Assembly: GCF_014205685.1 (NCBI RefSeq)
Contig: NZ_JACIIU010000010.1
Location: forward strand, 38,454 to 102,453
DNA length: 64,000 bases
From: Paenochrobactrum gallinarii
Lineage (GTDB): Bacteria > Pseudomonadota > Alphaproteobacteria > Rhizobiales > Rhizobiaceae
Direction of reading: 5' to 3'
The notes beneath the pieces were generated by a model. That model saw nothing but the letters and a program-made list of their open reading frames with translations. It was not told where the DNA came from and did no database searches. Of this stretch, positions 25,812 through 34,894 are shown one piece after another (the stretch's first letter is position 1; each line of letters starts with the position of its first letter). A program made the position numbers and the translations under genes.

Positions 25812-26567
25812 TCAAGCAACTTCGCCGATGGTGTCAGCGTAACCGTTGTCTTCCAGATATTTTGCCAGATCTTTTTCGCCTGATTTAATAATCTGGCCTT
25901 TGTAGAGAACGTGAACTGAATCCGGCACGATATAGTCAAGCAAACGCTGATAGTGGGTGATAACAATCACAGCACGATCAGGCGAACGCAGTGCATTCAC
26001 ACCGTCGGAAACGATCTTCAGCGCATCAATATCAAGACCTGAATCCGTTTCATCAAGAACGCAAAGGCCCGGCTGCAACAATTTCATCTGCAAAATTTCA
26101 GCGCGCTTCTTTTCACCGCCCGAAAAACCAACATTGAGCGGACGCTTGAGCATATCCATGTCAATACTGAGGGTTGCAGCAGCTTCTTTAACCAGCTTGA
26201 TGAATTCCGGAATTTTCAGCTCAGGCTCACCGCGTGCTTTACGCTGTGAGTTCATGGCAACTTTCAGGAATTCCATAGTCGCAACACCTGGGATTTCCAT
26301 AGGATACTGGAATGCAAGGAAAATACCGGCGGCAGCACGTTCTGCCGGATCCATTTCGAGAATGGATTCACCGTTTAAGAGAATATCACCTGATGTGACT
26401 TCATAATCAGGACGTCCGGCCAGAATGTAAGACAGGGTCGACTTACCGGAACCGTTTGGCCCCATGATCGCTGCAACTTCACCGTTTTTAACGGTAAGGT
26501 TCAAACCGCGGATAATTTCTGTATCTGTGCCAGCGATATTGGCGTGCAGGTTTTTGATCTCAATCAT
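25812..26567 (-). CDS. sufC: SufC, ABC-type ATPase of SufBCD
   Basis: Soluble ATPase whose dimerisation remodels SufB-SufD. The 251-residue product has Walker A GPNGSGKST (about 36-44), the ABC signature FSGGEKKRAEI (about 148-158), and Walker B LCVLDETDSGLDIDAL, all in the SufC forms. There is no membrane domain. It lies between sufB (99 bases upstream) and sufD. Confidence 0.97.
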   Translation of the reverse strand: MIEIKNLHANIAGTDTEIIRGLNLTVKNGEVAAIMGPNGSGKSTLSYILAGRPDYEVTSGDILLNGESILEMDPAERAAAGIFLAFQYPMEIPGVATMEFLKVAMNSQRKARGEPELKIPEFIKLVKEAAATLSIDMDMLKRPLNVGFSGGEKKRAEILQMKLLQPGLCVLDETDSGLDIDALKIVSDGVNALRSPDRAVIVITHYQRLLDYIVPDSVHVLYKGQIIKSGEKDLAKYLEDNGYADTIGEVA

Positions 26568-26666
26568 ACTATTAAACCTTATAATCGTGCTGGTACTCTG
26601 CCAGCTGAAACTTCAGCGTGGTAAACCACGCAAAGATTAGCCCCGTATCGGGTAAAAGCTACGTCG

Positions 26667-28190
26667 TTAACCGACACTGCCTTCAAGCGAGATACCAATC
26701 AACTTCTGTGCCTCAACGGCAAATTCCATCGGCAATTCCTGAATGACTTCTTTAACGAAGCCGTTGACGATCAGAGCAATCGCCTCTTCTTCCGGAATAC
26801 CGCGCTGCATCACATAAAACAGCTGATCATCAGAAATTTTCGATGTCGTTGCTTCATGTTCAAACTGAGCAGTGGAATTTTTCGCCTCAATGTAAGGCAC
26901 AGTATGCGCACCGCAATCATTACCGATCAGCAAACTGTCACACTGGGTGAAGTTACGGGCATTTTCCGCCTTGCGATGGGCAGAAACCTGACCACGATAG
27001 GTATTGCTGGAATTACCGGCAGAAATACCCTTCGAAATGATGCGGCTGGAAGTGTTTTTGCCAAGATGGATCATCTTGGTACCGCTATCGATCTGCTGAT
27101 AACCATTGGAAACAGCAATCGAATAGAACTCACCACGGGAATTATCGCCGCGCAAAATGCAGGACGGATATTTCCAGGTTACTGCTGAACCGGTTTCCAC
27201 CTGTGTCCACGAAATTTTCGAGTTCTTACCGCGGCAATCACCACGCTTGGTCACGAAGTTATAAATACCGCCCTTGCCGTCCTTATCGCCTGGATACCAG
27301 TTCTGAACGGTAGAATATTTAATCTCTGCGTCATCAAGCGCAACAAGCTCAACAACAGCTGCGTGCAACTGGTTTTCGTCACGCTGCGGCGCGGTACAAC
27401 CTTCCAGATAGGAAACATAGCCGCCTTCTTCCACAACGATCAATGTGCGTTCAAACTGACCGGTATCTTTTTCGTTGATACGGAAATAGGTCGACAATTC
27501 CATCGGGCATCGTACGCCCTTCGGCACGTAAACAAACGAACCGTCGGTGAAAACAGCCGAGTTCAATGTGGCATAGTAGTTATCTGAAACCGGCACAACG
27601 CTGGCCAGATATTTCTTCACCAATTCCGGATGTTCGCGGATTGCTTCTGAAATGGAGCAGAAGATCACACCGGCTTTGGCCAGTTCTTCTTTAAAAGTGG
27701 TAACCACTGAAACAGAATCAAACACCGCATCCACAGCCACACGGCCGGAAGCGTAGATGTTGTCTGACGGATTTTCATCCATCGGGCTCGGTTCGCCCAT
27801 TTTGCGCACACCAGCCAGCAATTCCTGCTCACGCAAAGGAATACCAAGCTTTTCATAAGTACGTAAAAGCTCCGGATCAACTTCATCCAATGACTTCGGA
27901 CCAGTCTGATCTTTTGGCGCTGCGTAATAACGGATATCCTGAAAATCAATTTTCGGATAATCCACACGCGCCCAATCAGGCTCTTCCATAGTCAGCCAGC
28001 GTTCATAGGCCTTCAGACGCCATTCAAGCATCCATTCCGGCTCTTCTTTTTTGGCGGAAATGAAACGGATAATATCTTCGTTCAGGCCTTTAGGCGCCTT
28101 ATCCATCTGGATAATGGTCTCAAAGCCGTATTTATACTGGTCCACATCAAGATTGCGGACCTGATCGATCGTTTCCTGCACGGCAGGCAT
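26667..28190 (-). CDS. sufB: SufB, Fe-S cluster scaffold
   Basis: Main scaffold subunit on which clusters form. The 507-residue product has the N-terminal SufB region ([13 protein letters not shown]), the beta-helix core, the catalytic area [10 protein letters not shown] and [11 protein letters not shown] with family-conserved cysteine, and the C-terminal [21 protein letters not shown] block. It is the first suf-named gene of the run, 189 bases after the iscS-like gene. That gap contains an 8-base-arm palindrome and may hold a second promoter. Confidence 0.97.
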   Translation of the reverse strand: MPAVQETIDQVRNLDVDQYKYGFETIIQMDKAPKGLNEDIIRFISAKKEEPEWMLEWRLKAYERWLTMEEPDWARVDYPKIDFQDIRYYAAPKDQTGPKSLDEVDPELLRTYEKLGIPLREQELLAGVRKMGEPSPMDENPSDNIYASGRVAVDAVFDSVSVVTTFKEELAKAGVIFCSISEAIREHPELVKKYLASVVPVSDNYYATLNSAVFTDGSFVYVPKGVRCPMELSTYFRINEKDTGQFERTLIVVEEGGYVSYLEGCTAPQRDENQLHAAVVELVALDDAEIKYSTVQNWYPGDKDGKGGIYNFVTKRGDCRGKNSKISWTQVETGSAVTWKYPSCILRGDNSRGEFYSIAVSNGYQQIDSGTKMIHLGKNTSSRIISKGISAGNSSNTYRGQVSAHRKAENARNFTQCDSLLIGNDCGAHTVPYIEAKNSTAQFEHEATTSKISDDQLFYVMQRGIPEEEAIALIVNGFVKEVIQELPMEFAVEAQKLIGISLEGSVG

Positions 28191-28338
28191 CGGCGTTCTC
28201 CATCCTCGTCAGGTTCAAGGCCCGACAGTTGCAAACGTCAAAGACAGTTATTTCTTACCGTCTTTATATAGTGCGCGACTGGCGCTTTTGTAACCTGTAT
28301 CGCCTGATATCCAAAGATACCCGGGTTTACCTGAATTA

Positions 28339-28357
28339 AACCGGATCAAATCCGGTT
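28339..28357. repeat. Perfect 8-base-arm palindrome between the iscS-like gene and sufB
   Basis: AACCGGAT-CAA-ATCCGGTT. It lies 22 bases after the iscS-like stop and 149 bases before sufB. It may be a weak terminator or an operator for sufB; the T tract after it is only three bases. Confidence 0.5.
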
Positions 28358-28379
28358 ATTACTGACAACAAAAGCGCGC

Positions 28380-29561
28380 TTACGCGCTGATGTTGCTTTT
28401 CTCATTCACACGTTGCTGTCTGCTAACAATTTCGTGTAAAACCTGCATGAACTTGTCGATGTCGGCACTGTCTGTATCAGGTGATAGTGATACTCTGATA
28501 GCGCCCGTTCCGTGTTCATAACCCATGGCCACAATCACATGGCTGGGGCCAACTTTGCCGGACGAACAGGCAGAGCCTGCCGATACGGCAATGCCGCCTA
28601 AATCAAAGGCGATCTGTACTGTTTCCGCTTTCATATTTGCCAGCGAAAAGAATGACGTGTTTGGCAAACGCTCAACATCTGCACCATATATCAGCGTAGA
28701 AGGTGCAACTTCCAGAATGCGGCGCTCCATATCGTCGCGCAAAGAGGAAGACCAGCCACCATTTAAAATACGCTGATGCGCCTGATGCGCAGCCGCACCA
28801 AAACCGGCAATCAATTGCAGCGCTTCTGTTCCTGCGCGATGGCCTTTTTCCTGACCGCCTCCACGTATGAGAGCTTTCGGCATCAGCAAATCAGAAACGG
28901 CAACAATCGCCCCCACCCCTTTTGCCCCACCAATTTTGTGTGAGGAAAGGATGAAGTAATCACCGCAATTATTTGTAATATCAAGCGGAATTCGTCCCGC
29001 AGCCTGTACGCAATCCACCACCAGAATGCCGCCGGCATTTTTAACGATGACCGCTACTTCTGCAATCGGCTGAATCACACCGGTTTCATTATTGGCGTAT
29101 TGCACAGCCACAAGCGGCAGACCTTGCGCACTATCATGCGCTGACAAGTTTTCGCGTAAAGCTTCCAGATCCAGCAGGCCAGTTTTATGAACTGGCAATG
29201 TCACGATATTTTCAGGCGCAAACTGCCCGCCCGCCAACATACAAGGATGCTCAGTCGCACTGACATAAAGCTTCGACATACGCACTGGTGCACGACCCAT
29301 CATATAGGTCGGACTTAAAAGCATGGATGCCGCTTCGGTGGCGCCGGAGGTAAAGAAAACATGATCGGCGCGTACATTAGTGAGTGCTGCCACCTGACGA
29401 CGTGCCGTTTCCATCATAGCCTTGGTGGCGCGCCCCTCACCATGAACCGAAGAAGGATTTCCGGTCACATCGAGTGCTGTAATGATTATATCGCGCGCTT
29501 CGCTTAAGAGCGGAGCGCTGGCATTATAATCAAGGTAGAGCCTTTTCTTGCTCCCGCCCAC
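28380..29561 (-). CDS. Cysteine desulfurase, IscS/NifS type
   Basis: A 393-residue group I PLP cysteine desulfurase. The lysine lies in LSSHKIGGAKGVGAI (about 204-218) and the sulfur-carrying cysteine in SAGSACSSGKVGPSHV (about 330-345), within the longer flexible loop that defines IscS/NifS rather than SufS. It is slightly shorter than E. coli IscS and could serve tRNA thiolation, or Fe-S assembly together with the SufBCD proteins. It is transcribed in the same direction as sufB, with a divergent hydrolase upstream. An operator-like inverted repeat lies in the divergent promoter region. Confidence 0.93.
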   Translation of the reverse strand: MGGSKKRLYLDYNASAPLLSEARDIIITALDVTGNPSSVHGEGRATKAMMETARRQVAALTNVRADHVFFTSGATEAASMLLSPTYMMGRAPVRMSKLYVSATEHPCMLAGGQFAPENIVTLPVHKTGLLDLEALRENLSAHDSAQGLPLVAVQYANNETGVIQPIAEVAVIVKNAGGILVVDCVQAAGRIPLDITNNCGDYFILSSHKIGGAKGVGAIVAVSDLLMPKALIRGGGQEKGHRAGTEALQLIAGFGAAAHQAHQRILNGGWSSSLRDDMERRILEVAPSTLIYGADVERLPNTSFFSLANMKAETVQIAFDLGGIAVSAGSACSSGKVGPSHVIVAMGYEHGTGAIRVSLSPDTDSADIDKFMQVLHEIVSRQQRVNEKSNISA

Positions 29562-29648
29562 GAGCTATTCTCCTAATTCTGCATCATTTAGGCGCTCAAA
29601 GCGCAATTTTCTTGAAATTTCAATCAAGAAAAGCCTATGAAGCCTATA

Positions 29649-29684
29649 TAGAACAATTAAACGGTTCAGTTTTGAAACGTTCTA
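29649..29684. promoter_or_regulatory. Nested inverted repeat in the iscS-like/hydrolase divergent promoter
   Basis: Outer arms TAGAAC (29649-29654)/GTTCTA (29679-29684) enclose ACGGTTC-AGTTTT-GAAACGT (29661-29680, one mismatch). It lies about 90 bases before both genes. It is a candidate site for an Fe-S or iron regulator (IscR, RirA or Irr type), but it matches no consensus that I can state exactly. Confidence 0.4.
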
Positions 29685-29768
29685 AAGTGGTTTTAGGTGT
29701 CATTCGCCCTTGCGTCAAGGAAAACTATACCTAAATCCTCCGATATTGCGGTTAACAGCGGAGTATAT

Positions 29769-30443
29769 ATGCCTGAAGTCATTTTCAACGGACCTGCAGG
29801 TCGTCTCGAAGGTCGTTATCAGCCTTCTTCTGAAAAAAATGCGCCTATTGCTATCATTCTGCATCCGCATCCCCAATTTGGCGGAACGATGAACAACAAG
29901 ATCGTTTACGATCTGTTTTACATGTTCCAGCAGCGCAATTTCACCACTTTGCGCTTCAACTTCCGCGGAATCGGCAGAAGTCAGGGTGAGTTTGACCATG
30001 GTCCGGGTGAACTGTCCGATGCAGCCAGCGCGCTGGACTGGGTACAATCACTGCACCCTGATTCCAAAAACTGCTGGGTAGCCGGTTATTCTTTCGGTTC
30101 ATGGATCGGCATGCAGCTTCTGATGCGCCGCCCGGAAATCGAAGGCTTTATTTCGGTCGCCCCACAGCCGAATATTTATGACTTTGCGTTCTTGGCACCT
30201 TGCCCGTCATCAGGCCTCATCATTCATGGTGAGAATGATAAGGTCTCGCAGCCAAAAGATGTGCAAGTGCTGGTTGATAAGCTTAAAACCCAAAAAGGCA
30301 TCACCATCACGCAGAAGACCATGGAAGGTGCCAACCACTTCTTCACCGGCCATGGTGACGAACTGATTGCAGAATGTTCCGAATATCTCGACCGTCGCCT
30401 TGCTGGGGAACTGGTTGAACCACGCATGAAGCGTCTGCGTTAA
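29769..30443 (+). CDS. Alpha/beta hydrolase (serine hydrolase fold)
   Basis: A 224-residue single-domain alpha/beta hydrolase. The oxyanion strand ILHPHPQFGGTMNNK (about 32-46) is followed by the nucleophile elbow GYSFGSW, with Ser the nucleophile, then the acid in HGENDKVSQP and the histidine in EGANHFFTGH. This small type is widespread in alphaproteobacteria next to Fe-S genes; its substrate is unknown. ATG 29769 has GGAG eight bases before it; the frame stays open to 29697 upstream but without a ribosome site. Confidence 0.88.
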   Translation: MPEVIFNGPAGRLEGRYQPSSEKNAPIAIILHPHPQFGGTMNNKIVYDLFYMFQQRNFTTLRFNFRGIGRSQGEFDHGPGELSDAASALDWVQSLHPDSKNCWVAGYSFGSWIGMQLLMRRPEIEGFISVAPQPNIYDFAFLAPCPSSGLIIHGENDKVSQPKDVQVLVDKLKTQKGITITQKTMEGANHFFTGHGDELIAECSEYLDRRLAGELVEPRMKRLR

Positions 30444-30463
30444 TCGCGGCCGCTTTAAAATTT

Positions 30464-30496
30464 AAAAAATCCGGCACTCACCTGCCGGATTTTTTT
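30464..30496 (+). terminator. Terminator after the hydrolase gene
   Basis: A 13-base stem (30464-30476 with 30483-30495), loop CTCACC, and a T run. Strong in both directions. Confidence 0.92.
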
Positions 30497-30576
30497 AAAA
30501 CTAAAAATCTGCTATTTTAGCAAACACAGCCGTCAAGCCCGTCAAAACTATCACGACCCTGAGAGACTTGTCCGCC

Positions 30577-31122
30577 ATGCTTCGTTTTCTCGCAGCCCTT
30601 TCCGATATTTATCGCGTTGCAACAATGAGCGGCGCTGATTATGCGCGCAGACGCGGTGTCAAAGTCGGAAAAAACTGCGATATTCATACATTTAAATGGG
30701 GTTCAGAACCGTTTCTCATCGAAATCGGCGACAATGTCGTGATCTCTTATAATGTGCTGATGGTCACGCATGATGAATCAACAGCTTTGGTCAAAGACGA
30801 AAACGGTCGCCGCTACCACATTGCACCGATCACCATCGGCAATAATGTTTTCATAGGTGCAGGTGCCATTATTCTGCCTGGCGTCACCATTGGCAATAAT
30901 GTCGTGATTGGTGCCGGAAGCGTGGTAACTAAAAGCATTGGTGACAATGTCGTTGTTGCAGGCAATCCGGCAAAATTCATGCAAACATTTGACAGTTTTC
31001 ATCAAAAAACACTGTCACGCTCTTCAACCAAAGACTTCCCCAAAACCGATAGCCACTATGATTGGGCGTTAAAAATTGCCGATCGCACACCACGTCGTCA
31101 TATCGACATAAATCAACTTTGA
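30577..31122 (+). CDS. Left-handed beta-helix (hexapeptide) acyltransferase
   Basis: A 181-residue trimeric hexapeptide-repeat acetyltransferase of the WcaF/Maa/LacA type. Repeats run from about residue 25 (VKVGKNCDIHT) through IEIGDNVVISY and ITIGNNVFIGAGAIILPGVTIGNNVVIGAGSVVTKSI to VVAGNPAKFM. The expected catalytic histidine is in MVTHDEST. Polysaccharide, lipid A or free-sugar acetylation are all possible; no neighbour decides. ATG 30577 is preferred over TTG 30568; GAGAG lies upstream. Confidence 0.85.
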   Translation: MLRFLAALSDIYRVATMSGADYARRRGVKVGKNCDIHTFKWGSEPFLIEIGDNVVISYNVLMVTHDESTALVKDENGRRYHIAPITIGNNVFIGAGAIILPGVTIGNNVVIGAGSVVTKSIGDNVVVAGNPAKFMQTFDSFHQKTLSRSSTKDFPKTDSHYDWALKIADRTPRRHIDINQL

Positions 31123-31149
31123 TGGTTTGAATTTACATCAAGCCATCAA
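31119..31149 (+). terminator. Hairpin at the end of the acyltransferase gene
   Basis: TTGATGG (31119-31125) pairs with CCATCAA (31143-31149), with an inner TTGA/TCAA stem. It begins at the stop codon and is followed by CTTTTC, a weak U tract. Confidence 0.55.
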
Positions 31150-31300
31150 CTTTTCTAGCGCATTCTTTGCCTGCCTGCCTGACAAATTGATATTTAGCCG
31201 CAGCGGCTTTCTTTTTGTTTTCAAAATTTTATGTTAAGGGCAGTGCACAAACAATGAGTAAGTATTGTTATACTTCGTAACAGATAGTCAGGAAAAGGGT

Positions 31301-32554
31301 ATGTCCGGCTTCAAGTCCGATTTTCTTCGCACGCTCTCCGAGCGCGGTTTTATTCATCAGGTCTCCGACGAGAGCGGCCTTGATGAGTTATTCACCAAGG
31401 AAATCGTCACGGGTTATATCGGCTTTGACCCGACCGCATCCAGTCTGCATGCGGGCGGCCTTATTCAGATCATGATGCTGCATTGGATGCAGAAAACCGG
31501 CCATCGCCCTGTAGCGCTGATGGGTGGTGGTACAGGCATGATCGGTGATCCGTCTTTTAAAGACGAAGCACGTAAGCTGATGACCGAAGAAACCATCGCT
31601 GAAAACATTGCAGGCATCAAAAAAGTATTCGCCAATTATCTGACCTTTGGTGACGGCCCGACCGATGCACTGATGGTCAATAATGCTGATTGGCTGCGCG
31701 GTCTCAACTATCTTGAATTCCTGCGCGATGTCGGCCGCCATTTCTCCGTCAACCGCATGCTGTCGTTTGATTCTGTCAAACAGCGCCTTGACCGCGAGCA
31801 GTCACTGTCATTCCTCGAGTTCAACTACATGATCTTGCAGGCTTATGACTATGTCGAGCTCAACAAGCGTTACGGCATGCGTCTGCAAATGGGCGGTTCC
31901 GATCAATGGGGCAATATCATCAATGGTATCGACCTTGGTCATCGGATGGATACGCCACAGCTTTACGCACTCACCTCGCCGCTCTTGACTACCTCATCAG
32001 GTGCCAAAATGGGTAAATCGCTCTCCGGTGCAGTTTGGCTCAATGCGGATATGCTGAGTGCTTATGATTTCTGGCAATATTGGCGCAATACCGAAGATGC
32101 AGATGTCGAGCGCTTCCTGAAGCTCTACACAACGCTGCCTTTGGATGAAATTGCCAAGCTTGCAGAACTCGGCGGCTCGGAAATCAACGAAGCCAAGAAG
32201 ATTTTTGCAACTGAAGTAACCGCCATGCTGCACGGCCGTGAAGCAGCGGAAGAAGCAGCGGAAACAGCACGCAAAACCTTTGAAGATGGTGAGATTTCTG
32301 ACAATCTGCCAACTGTCGGCGTGCATCGTGCGACATTGCATGAAGGCATCGGCCTGCTGGCTCTGATGACATTGGCCGGTCTCGTCAACACCAATGGTGA
32401 AGGCCGCCGTCACGTTGAAGGCGGCGCTGTGCGCCTTAATGATATTGTCATCAGCGATCCGCGTATGCTGGTCAATGCCGAGCATCTGAACGATCAGGGC
32501 GTTATCAAACTGTCACTTGGCCGTAAAAAACATATTCTGATCCGCCCGGCATAA
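31301..32554 (+). CDS. tyrS: Tyrosyl-tRNA synthetase
   Basis: Class I aminoacyl-tRNA synthetase charging tRNA-Tyr. The 417-residue product has the HIGH-equivalent in [13 protein letters not shown] (about 38-50), the tyrosine-binding NADWL and [10 protein letters not shown] segments, the KMSKS-equivalent KMGKS, and the C-terminal S4-like RNA-binding domain with GAVRLND. Start ATG 31301 follows AGGAAAAGGG; the frame extends upstream to 31265 without support. It stands alone with its own terminator. Confidence 0.97.
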   Translation: MSGFKSDFLRTLSERGFIHQVSDESGLDELFTKEIVTGYIGFDPTASSLHAGGLIQIMMLHWMQKTGHRPVALMGGGTGMIGDPSFKDEARKLMTEETIAENIAGIKKVFANYLTFGDGPTDALMVNNADWLRGLNYLEFLRDVGRHFSVNRMLSFDSVKQRLDREQSLSFLEFNYMILQAYDYVELNKRYGMRLQMGGSDQWGNIINGIDLGHRMDTPQLYALTSPLLTTSSGAKMGKSLSGAVWLNADMLSAYDFWQYWRNTEDADVERFLKLYTTLPLDEIAKLAELGGSEINEAKKIFATEVTAMLHGREAAEEAAETARKTFEDGEISDNLPTVGVHRATLHEGIGLLALMTLAGLVNTNGEGRRHVEGGAVRLNDIVISDPRMLVNAEHLNDQGVIKLSLGRKKHILIRPA

Positions 32555-32574
32555 AGCTTCACGGATTGAGAAAC

Positions 32575-32608
32575 AAAAAAAGGCGGCTCTTTATGAGCCG
32601 CCTTTTTT
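32575..32608 (+). terminator. tyrS terminator
   Basis: A 14-15-base stem (32575-32589 with 32595-32608) with core GGCGGCTC/GAGCCGCC, loop TTTAT and a T run. Confidence 0.95.
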
Positions 32609-33275
32609 GTTAGAAATTATAAAACTTAATCAATCACTGCTGCTGCAACAAAACTGGTTAGCGAAGCAATAACAATATTGCCCCCCTACTTTAACTGCCA
32701 GTGATGCAAGCTTGCCAGAATGTTTGCTACTGGTGCTATTGAGATAAAACAGAGCGCATCCAATGATCACATTTGAAAAAACAATTGCTGAACCCCGCTG
32801 TGCAAGTTTTGACACAAGAGGTGCTCTCTTCTGTTTAAGGGGTATATCTGCATTGGTAATTCACAGAGATACATAACGTTAATATAAGTTTTTTGTGCTG
32901 AAAATCATCAAAATCAGTGATTACCCGCACAATAAAAAAAGGCCGGGGCGAAACGCACCGACCTTCCCGAAGTCATTTTGCCAGTGCCAGTACATCCGTG
33001 GTCAAAGGCTTCAAATGACGGTGACATATGCGAGCGGCTGACGCGTCCAGCGCTCTTAAAGTTAGTAACTTTAAAGCAATGTCTGTAGTGATATATAGAA
33101 GCTCAATATGTCTTAAATAAGACAATAAATCTACGAGTAAACAATCACCAAATTTCATCAATTGGCTTTAATCGTTTCGACCATTTTTACTGATTTCACC
33201 CGCCCCATAAAATTACATATTCCGGGAGTATTGAGGCAGAAGCAACCAGCCGCACTTCGTGCATAAAGCGGATAC
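32609..33275. other. Gene-poor interval after tyrS
   Basis: 667 bases with only chance-like frames (for example 32630-32815 and 32973-33161 on the minus strand, both without ribosome sites or recognisable motifs). The one clear signal is a minus-strand terminator hairpin at about 32942-32969. It may contain remains of a lost gene. Confidence 0.5.
32942..32969 (-). terminator. Minus-strand terminator in the gene-poor interval
   Basis: AAGGCCGG and CCGACCTT arms (one G-T pair on the RNA) with a run of seven T on the minus strand. The nearest supported minus-strand gene upstream is the 41-residue protein at 33276-33401, about 300 bases away. Confidence 0.6.
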
Positions 33276-33401
33276 TTACAACCCGCCCGCCTCTTTCTTT
33301 TTCTTCTTATCTTGATCGTAATGCCACTTGATGGCGAAAAACATACAAACACCAAGCACGACAAGTTTGAAGATCACGAAGACTATTGGAACCCAATCCA
33401 T
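33276..33401 (-). CDS. Small single-helix membrane protein (41 residues)
   Basis: ATG 33401 is preceded by GGAAAG with good spacing and opens a 41-codon frame. The product begins MDWVPIVFVIFKLVVLG, forms one membrane helix (about 3-24), then FFAIKWHYDQD and a run of lysines (KKKKK) before EAGGL. The sharp hydrophobic-then-basic layout and the ribosome site make chance unlikely, and I recall similar short proteins (WVxxxFVxFK...FFAIKWHYD) in Rhizobiales. Topology should place the basic tail in the cytoplasm. Function unknown. It is too short for many gene finders. Confidence 0.7.
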   Translation of the reverse strand: MDWVPIVFVIFKLVVLGVCMFFAIKWHYDQDKKKKKEAGGL

Positions 33402-34089
33402 TTTTGTGTCTTTCCATGCTATATTATAACGTGGACTGCATTAGCACATTCTTTTGAAAGGAAAAATGGAAAAGCAATATCCATTTTCACAACTTCGTGC
33501 TCAGCTATCAAATAGCCATTAGCCAAGCCGAACCAAGGCCTACCAGTAAAACAAAACTGCACATTCTCAAAATAAAACTATAAGTCGCCCGTGAAATTAA
33601 AAATGCACATGATGCACAAAGACAATTCCCTACGAACCAATATCCTGCTTCTGTAATCTGGAGCAGCGCTTTGTCCGCTGGTATATATTTGCTTTTATCC
33701 CCGGAGCTGTCTCGTCAGCAGATCAATTACGCTCTGAAAACAACATAAAATCAATGTATAGCACCAGTCCGGAAGCATCAGTCACCCTACCGCCTAAATG
33801 CAACAAATCAGGCGGGTCGCAATGATGGATGCAAAAGCGAATAATTCAAGCGCCGCACAAGCAGCCCAATCAATCGCATCAGCCAATAGCCCTGACATCA
33901 CCAACAATGCATTAAGCCTTGGATTAACGGGTGATAGTATCGGCTTAATCTAAGGTGGCCTCATTCGCCTGGCATGAAAGAAAAAAGCACAATAAAACTA
34001 TAAATTATTGTAACATAAGGCAGAGGCAATTGCGTGCCGGCCCTTTGTTACAATTTCATTTTGAAAATAAATAAATCGCCTAAAACAGC
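33402..34089. other. Gene-poor interval before the GNAT gene
   Basis: 688 bases. Two very short plus-strand frames can be pointed to: 33466-33522 (18 codons, good AAAGGAAAA ribosome site) and 33822-33953 (43 codons, Ala/Ser/Asn-rich, ending TGDSIGLI, weak ribosome site). Neither resembles a family that I know. No hairpin or RNA gene is recognised. Confidence 0.45.
33822..33953 (+). CDS. Candidate 43-residue polar protein
   Basis: A double ATG (33822, 33825) opens a 43-codon frame ending at TAA 33951-33953. The product is rich in Ala, Ser and Asn (AAQAAQSIASANSPDITNN) and ends LGLTGDSIGLI. The upstream GGCGGG is a poor ribosome site. The composition is protein-like but simple; it may be the tail of a decayed gene or chance. 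No family is recognised. Confidence 0.2.
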   Translation: MMDAKANNSSAAQAAQSIASANSPDITNNALSLGLTGDSIGLI

Positions 34090-34587
34090 TTATTTCCCGT
34101 AAAAAGCTTTGTGATACATGACAACGCCATGCCTTGGTGCACTGCTAAAATCCAAGCACTGAAAATACTCTTCAGGAACATCAGGAAAGCGCAAGGCGGG
34201 ATCGCACTTAAAACCAAAGCGTGAATAATAATCAGGATCACCTAGAACAACACAACCCGCAGCGGACAAAGATTGCAGCCTCAACAAACCAGCACGAACA
34301 AGCTTTGTGCCAATCCCGCCACGTTGATAGCTGGGATGCACTGCAAGTGGCCCAAGACCATAAAAGCCCGCTCCTACGCCTTCGATACTCACCGGAGAAA
34401 ATGCGACATGGCCGACGACCTCATCAGCGTTGATTGCTACGATTGAGACGGATAACGCGCCGTCTGCCCTTAAGCCATCAACTATAGACGCTTCTGATCC
34501 GTCGCTATGCTCAGCGCCCGTAAACGCAAGCGTTATAAGATCACGGATATCTTGAATATTTTCGGGAGATTCAGATTGAACAATCAT
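34090..34587 (-). CDS. GNAT-family N-acetyltransferase (YhbS-like)
   Basis: A 165-residue GCN5-related acetyltransferase. The acetyl-CoA binding loop is VHPSYQRGGIGTKLVRAGL (about 90-108; Q/RxxGxG/A form), preceded by GLGPLAV and followed by VVLGDPDYYSRFGF, the pattern of the YhbS subgroup. The acceptor is unknown (small molecule or protein N-terminus). It is isolated, between the gene-poor interval and tRNA-Lys. Confidence 0.9.
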   Translation of the reverse strand: MIVQSESPENIQDIRDLITLAFTGAEHSDGSEASIVDGLRADGALSVSIVAINADEVVGHVAFSPVSIEGVGAGFYGLGPLAVHPSYQRGGIGTKLVRAGLLRLQSLSAAGCVVLGDPDYYSRFGFKCDPALRFPDVPEEYFQCLDFSSAPRHGVVMYHKAFYGK

Positions 34588-34868
34588 AAGAAATTTATAC
34601 CAATCCCCTTATTATGCAGTCAATTATATTAAAAAGCATAATAACTGACAATGGAGAGATGAAAGCAGCGTTTGAACTGCTATTAATCTCATTGATTATT
34701 CAGCATCATAATCAGCAATAAAGCTCTTCATTCCCAACAGAATCATAAGGCAATATCAAACGTGATATTTGAGATAACGAAAGTAAATCAGATATCGTAA
34801 ATGTATCAATTATGATCATACTATGATGAATGACCAATTTTATAATGGAGGTTTTTACTTCCTGCTAA
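34588..34868. other. A/T-rich intergenic DNA
   Basis: 281 A/T-rich bases between the GNAT gene start and the hairpin at tRNA-Lys. It has several ATGATCAT-like short inverted motifs around 34810-34840. No gene recognised. Confidence 0.4.
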
Positions 34869-34894
34869 ACCATTCTAATCACTGTTAGAATGGT
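34869..34894 (-). repeat. Perfect hairpin overlapping the 3' end of tRNA-Lys
   Basis: ACCATTCTAA (34869-34878) pairs perfectly with TTAGAATGGT (34885-34894) around TCACTG. On the tRNA strand the first arm begins with the discriminator base and CCA of tRNA-Lys. It may be a terminator (weak U tract) or a processing signal. Confidence 0.6.

Noticed and set aside
32630..32815. 61-codon minus-strand frame with a hydrophobic middle
   Set aside because: GTG start without a ribosome site, Cys/Ser-rich end, no recognisable pattern; probably chance.
33158..33364. 68-codon minus-strand frame overlapping the 41-residue gene
   Set aside because: It overlaps a better supported gene in another frame and has no good start.
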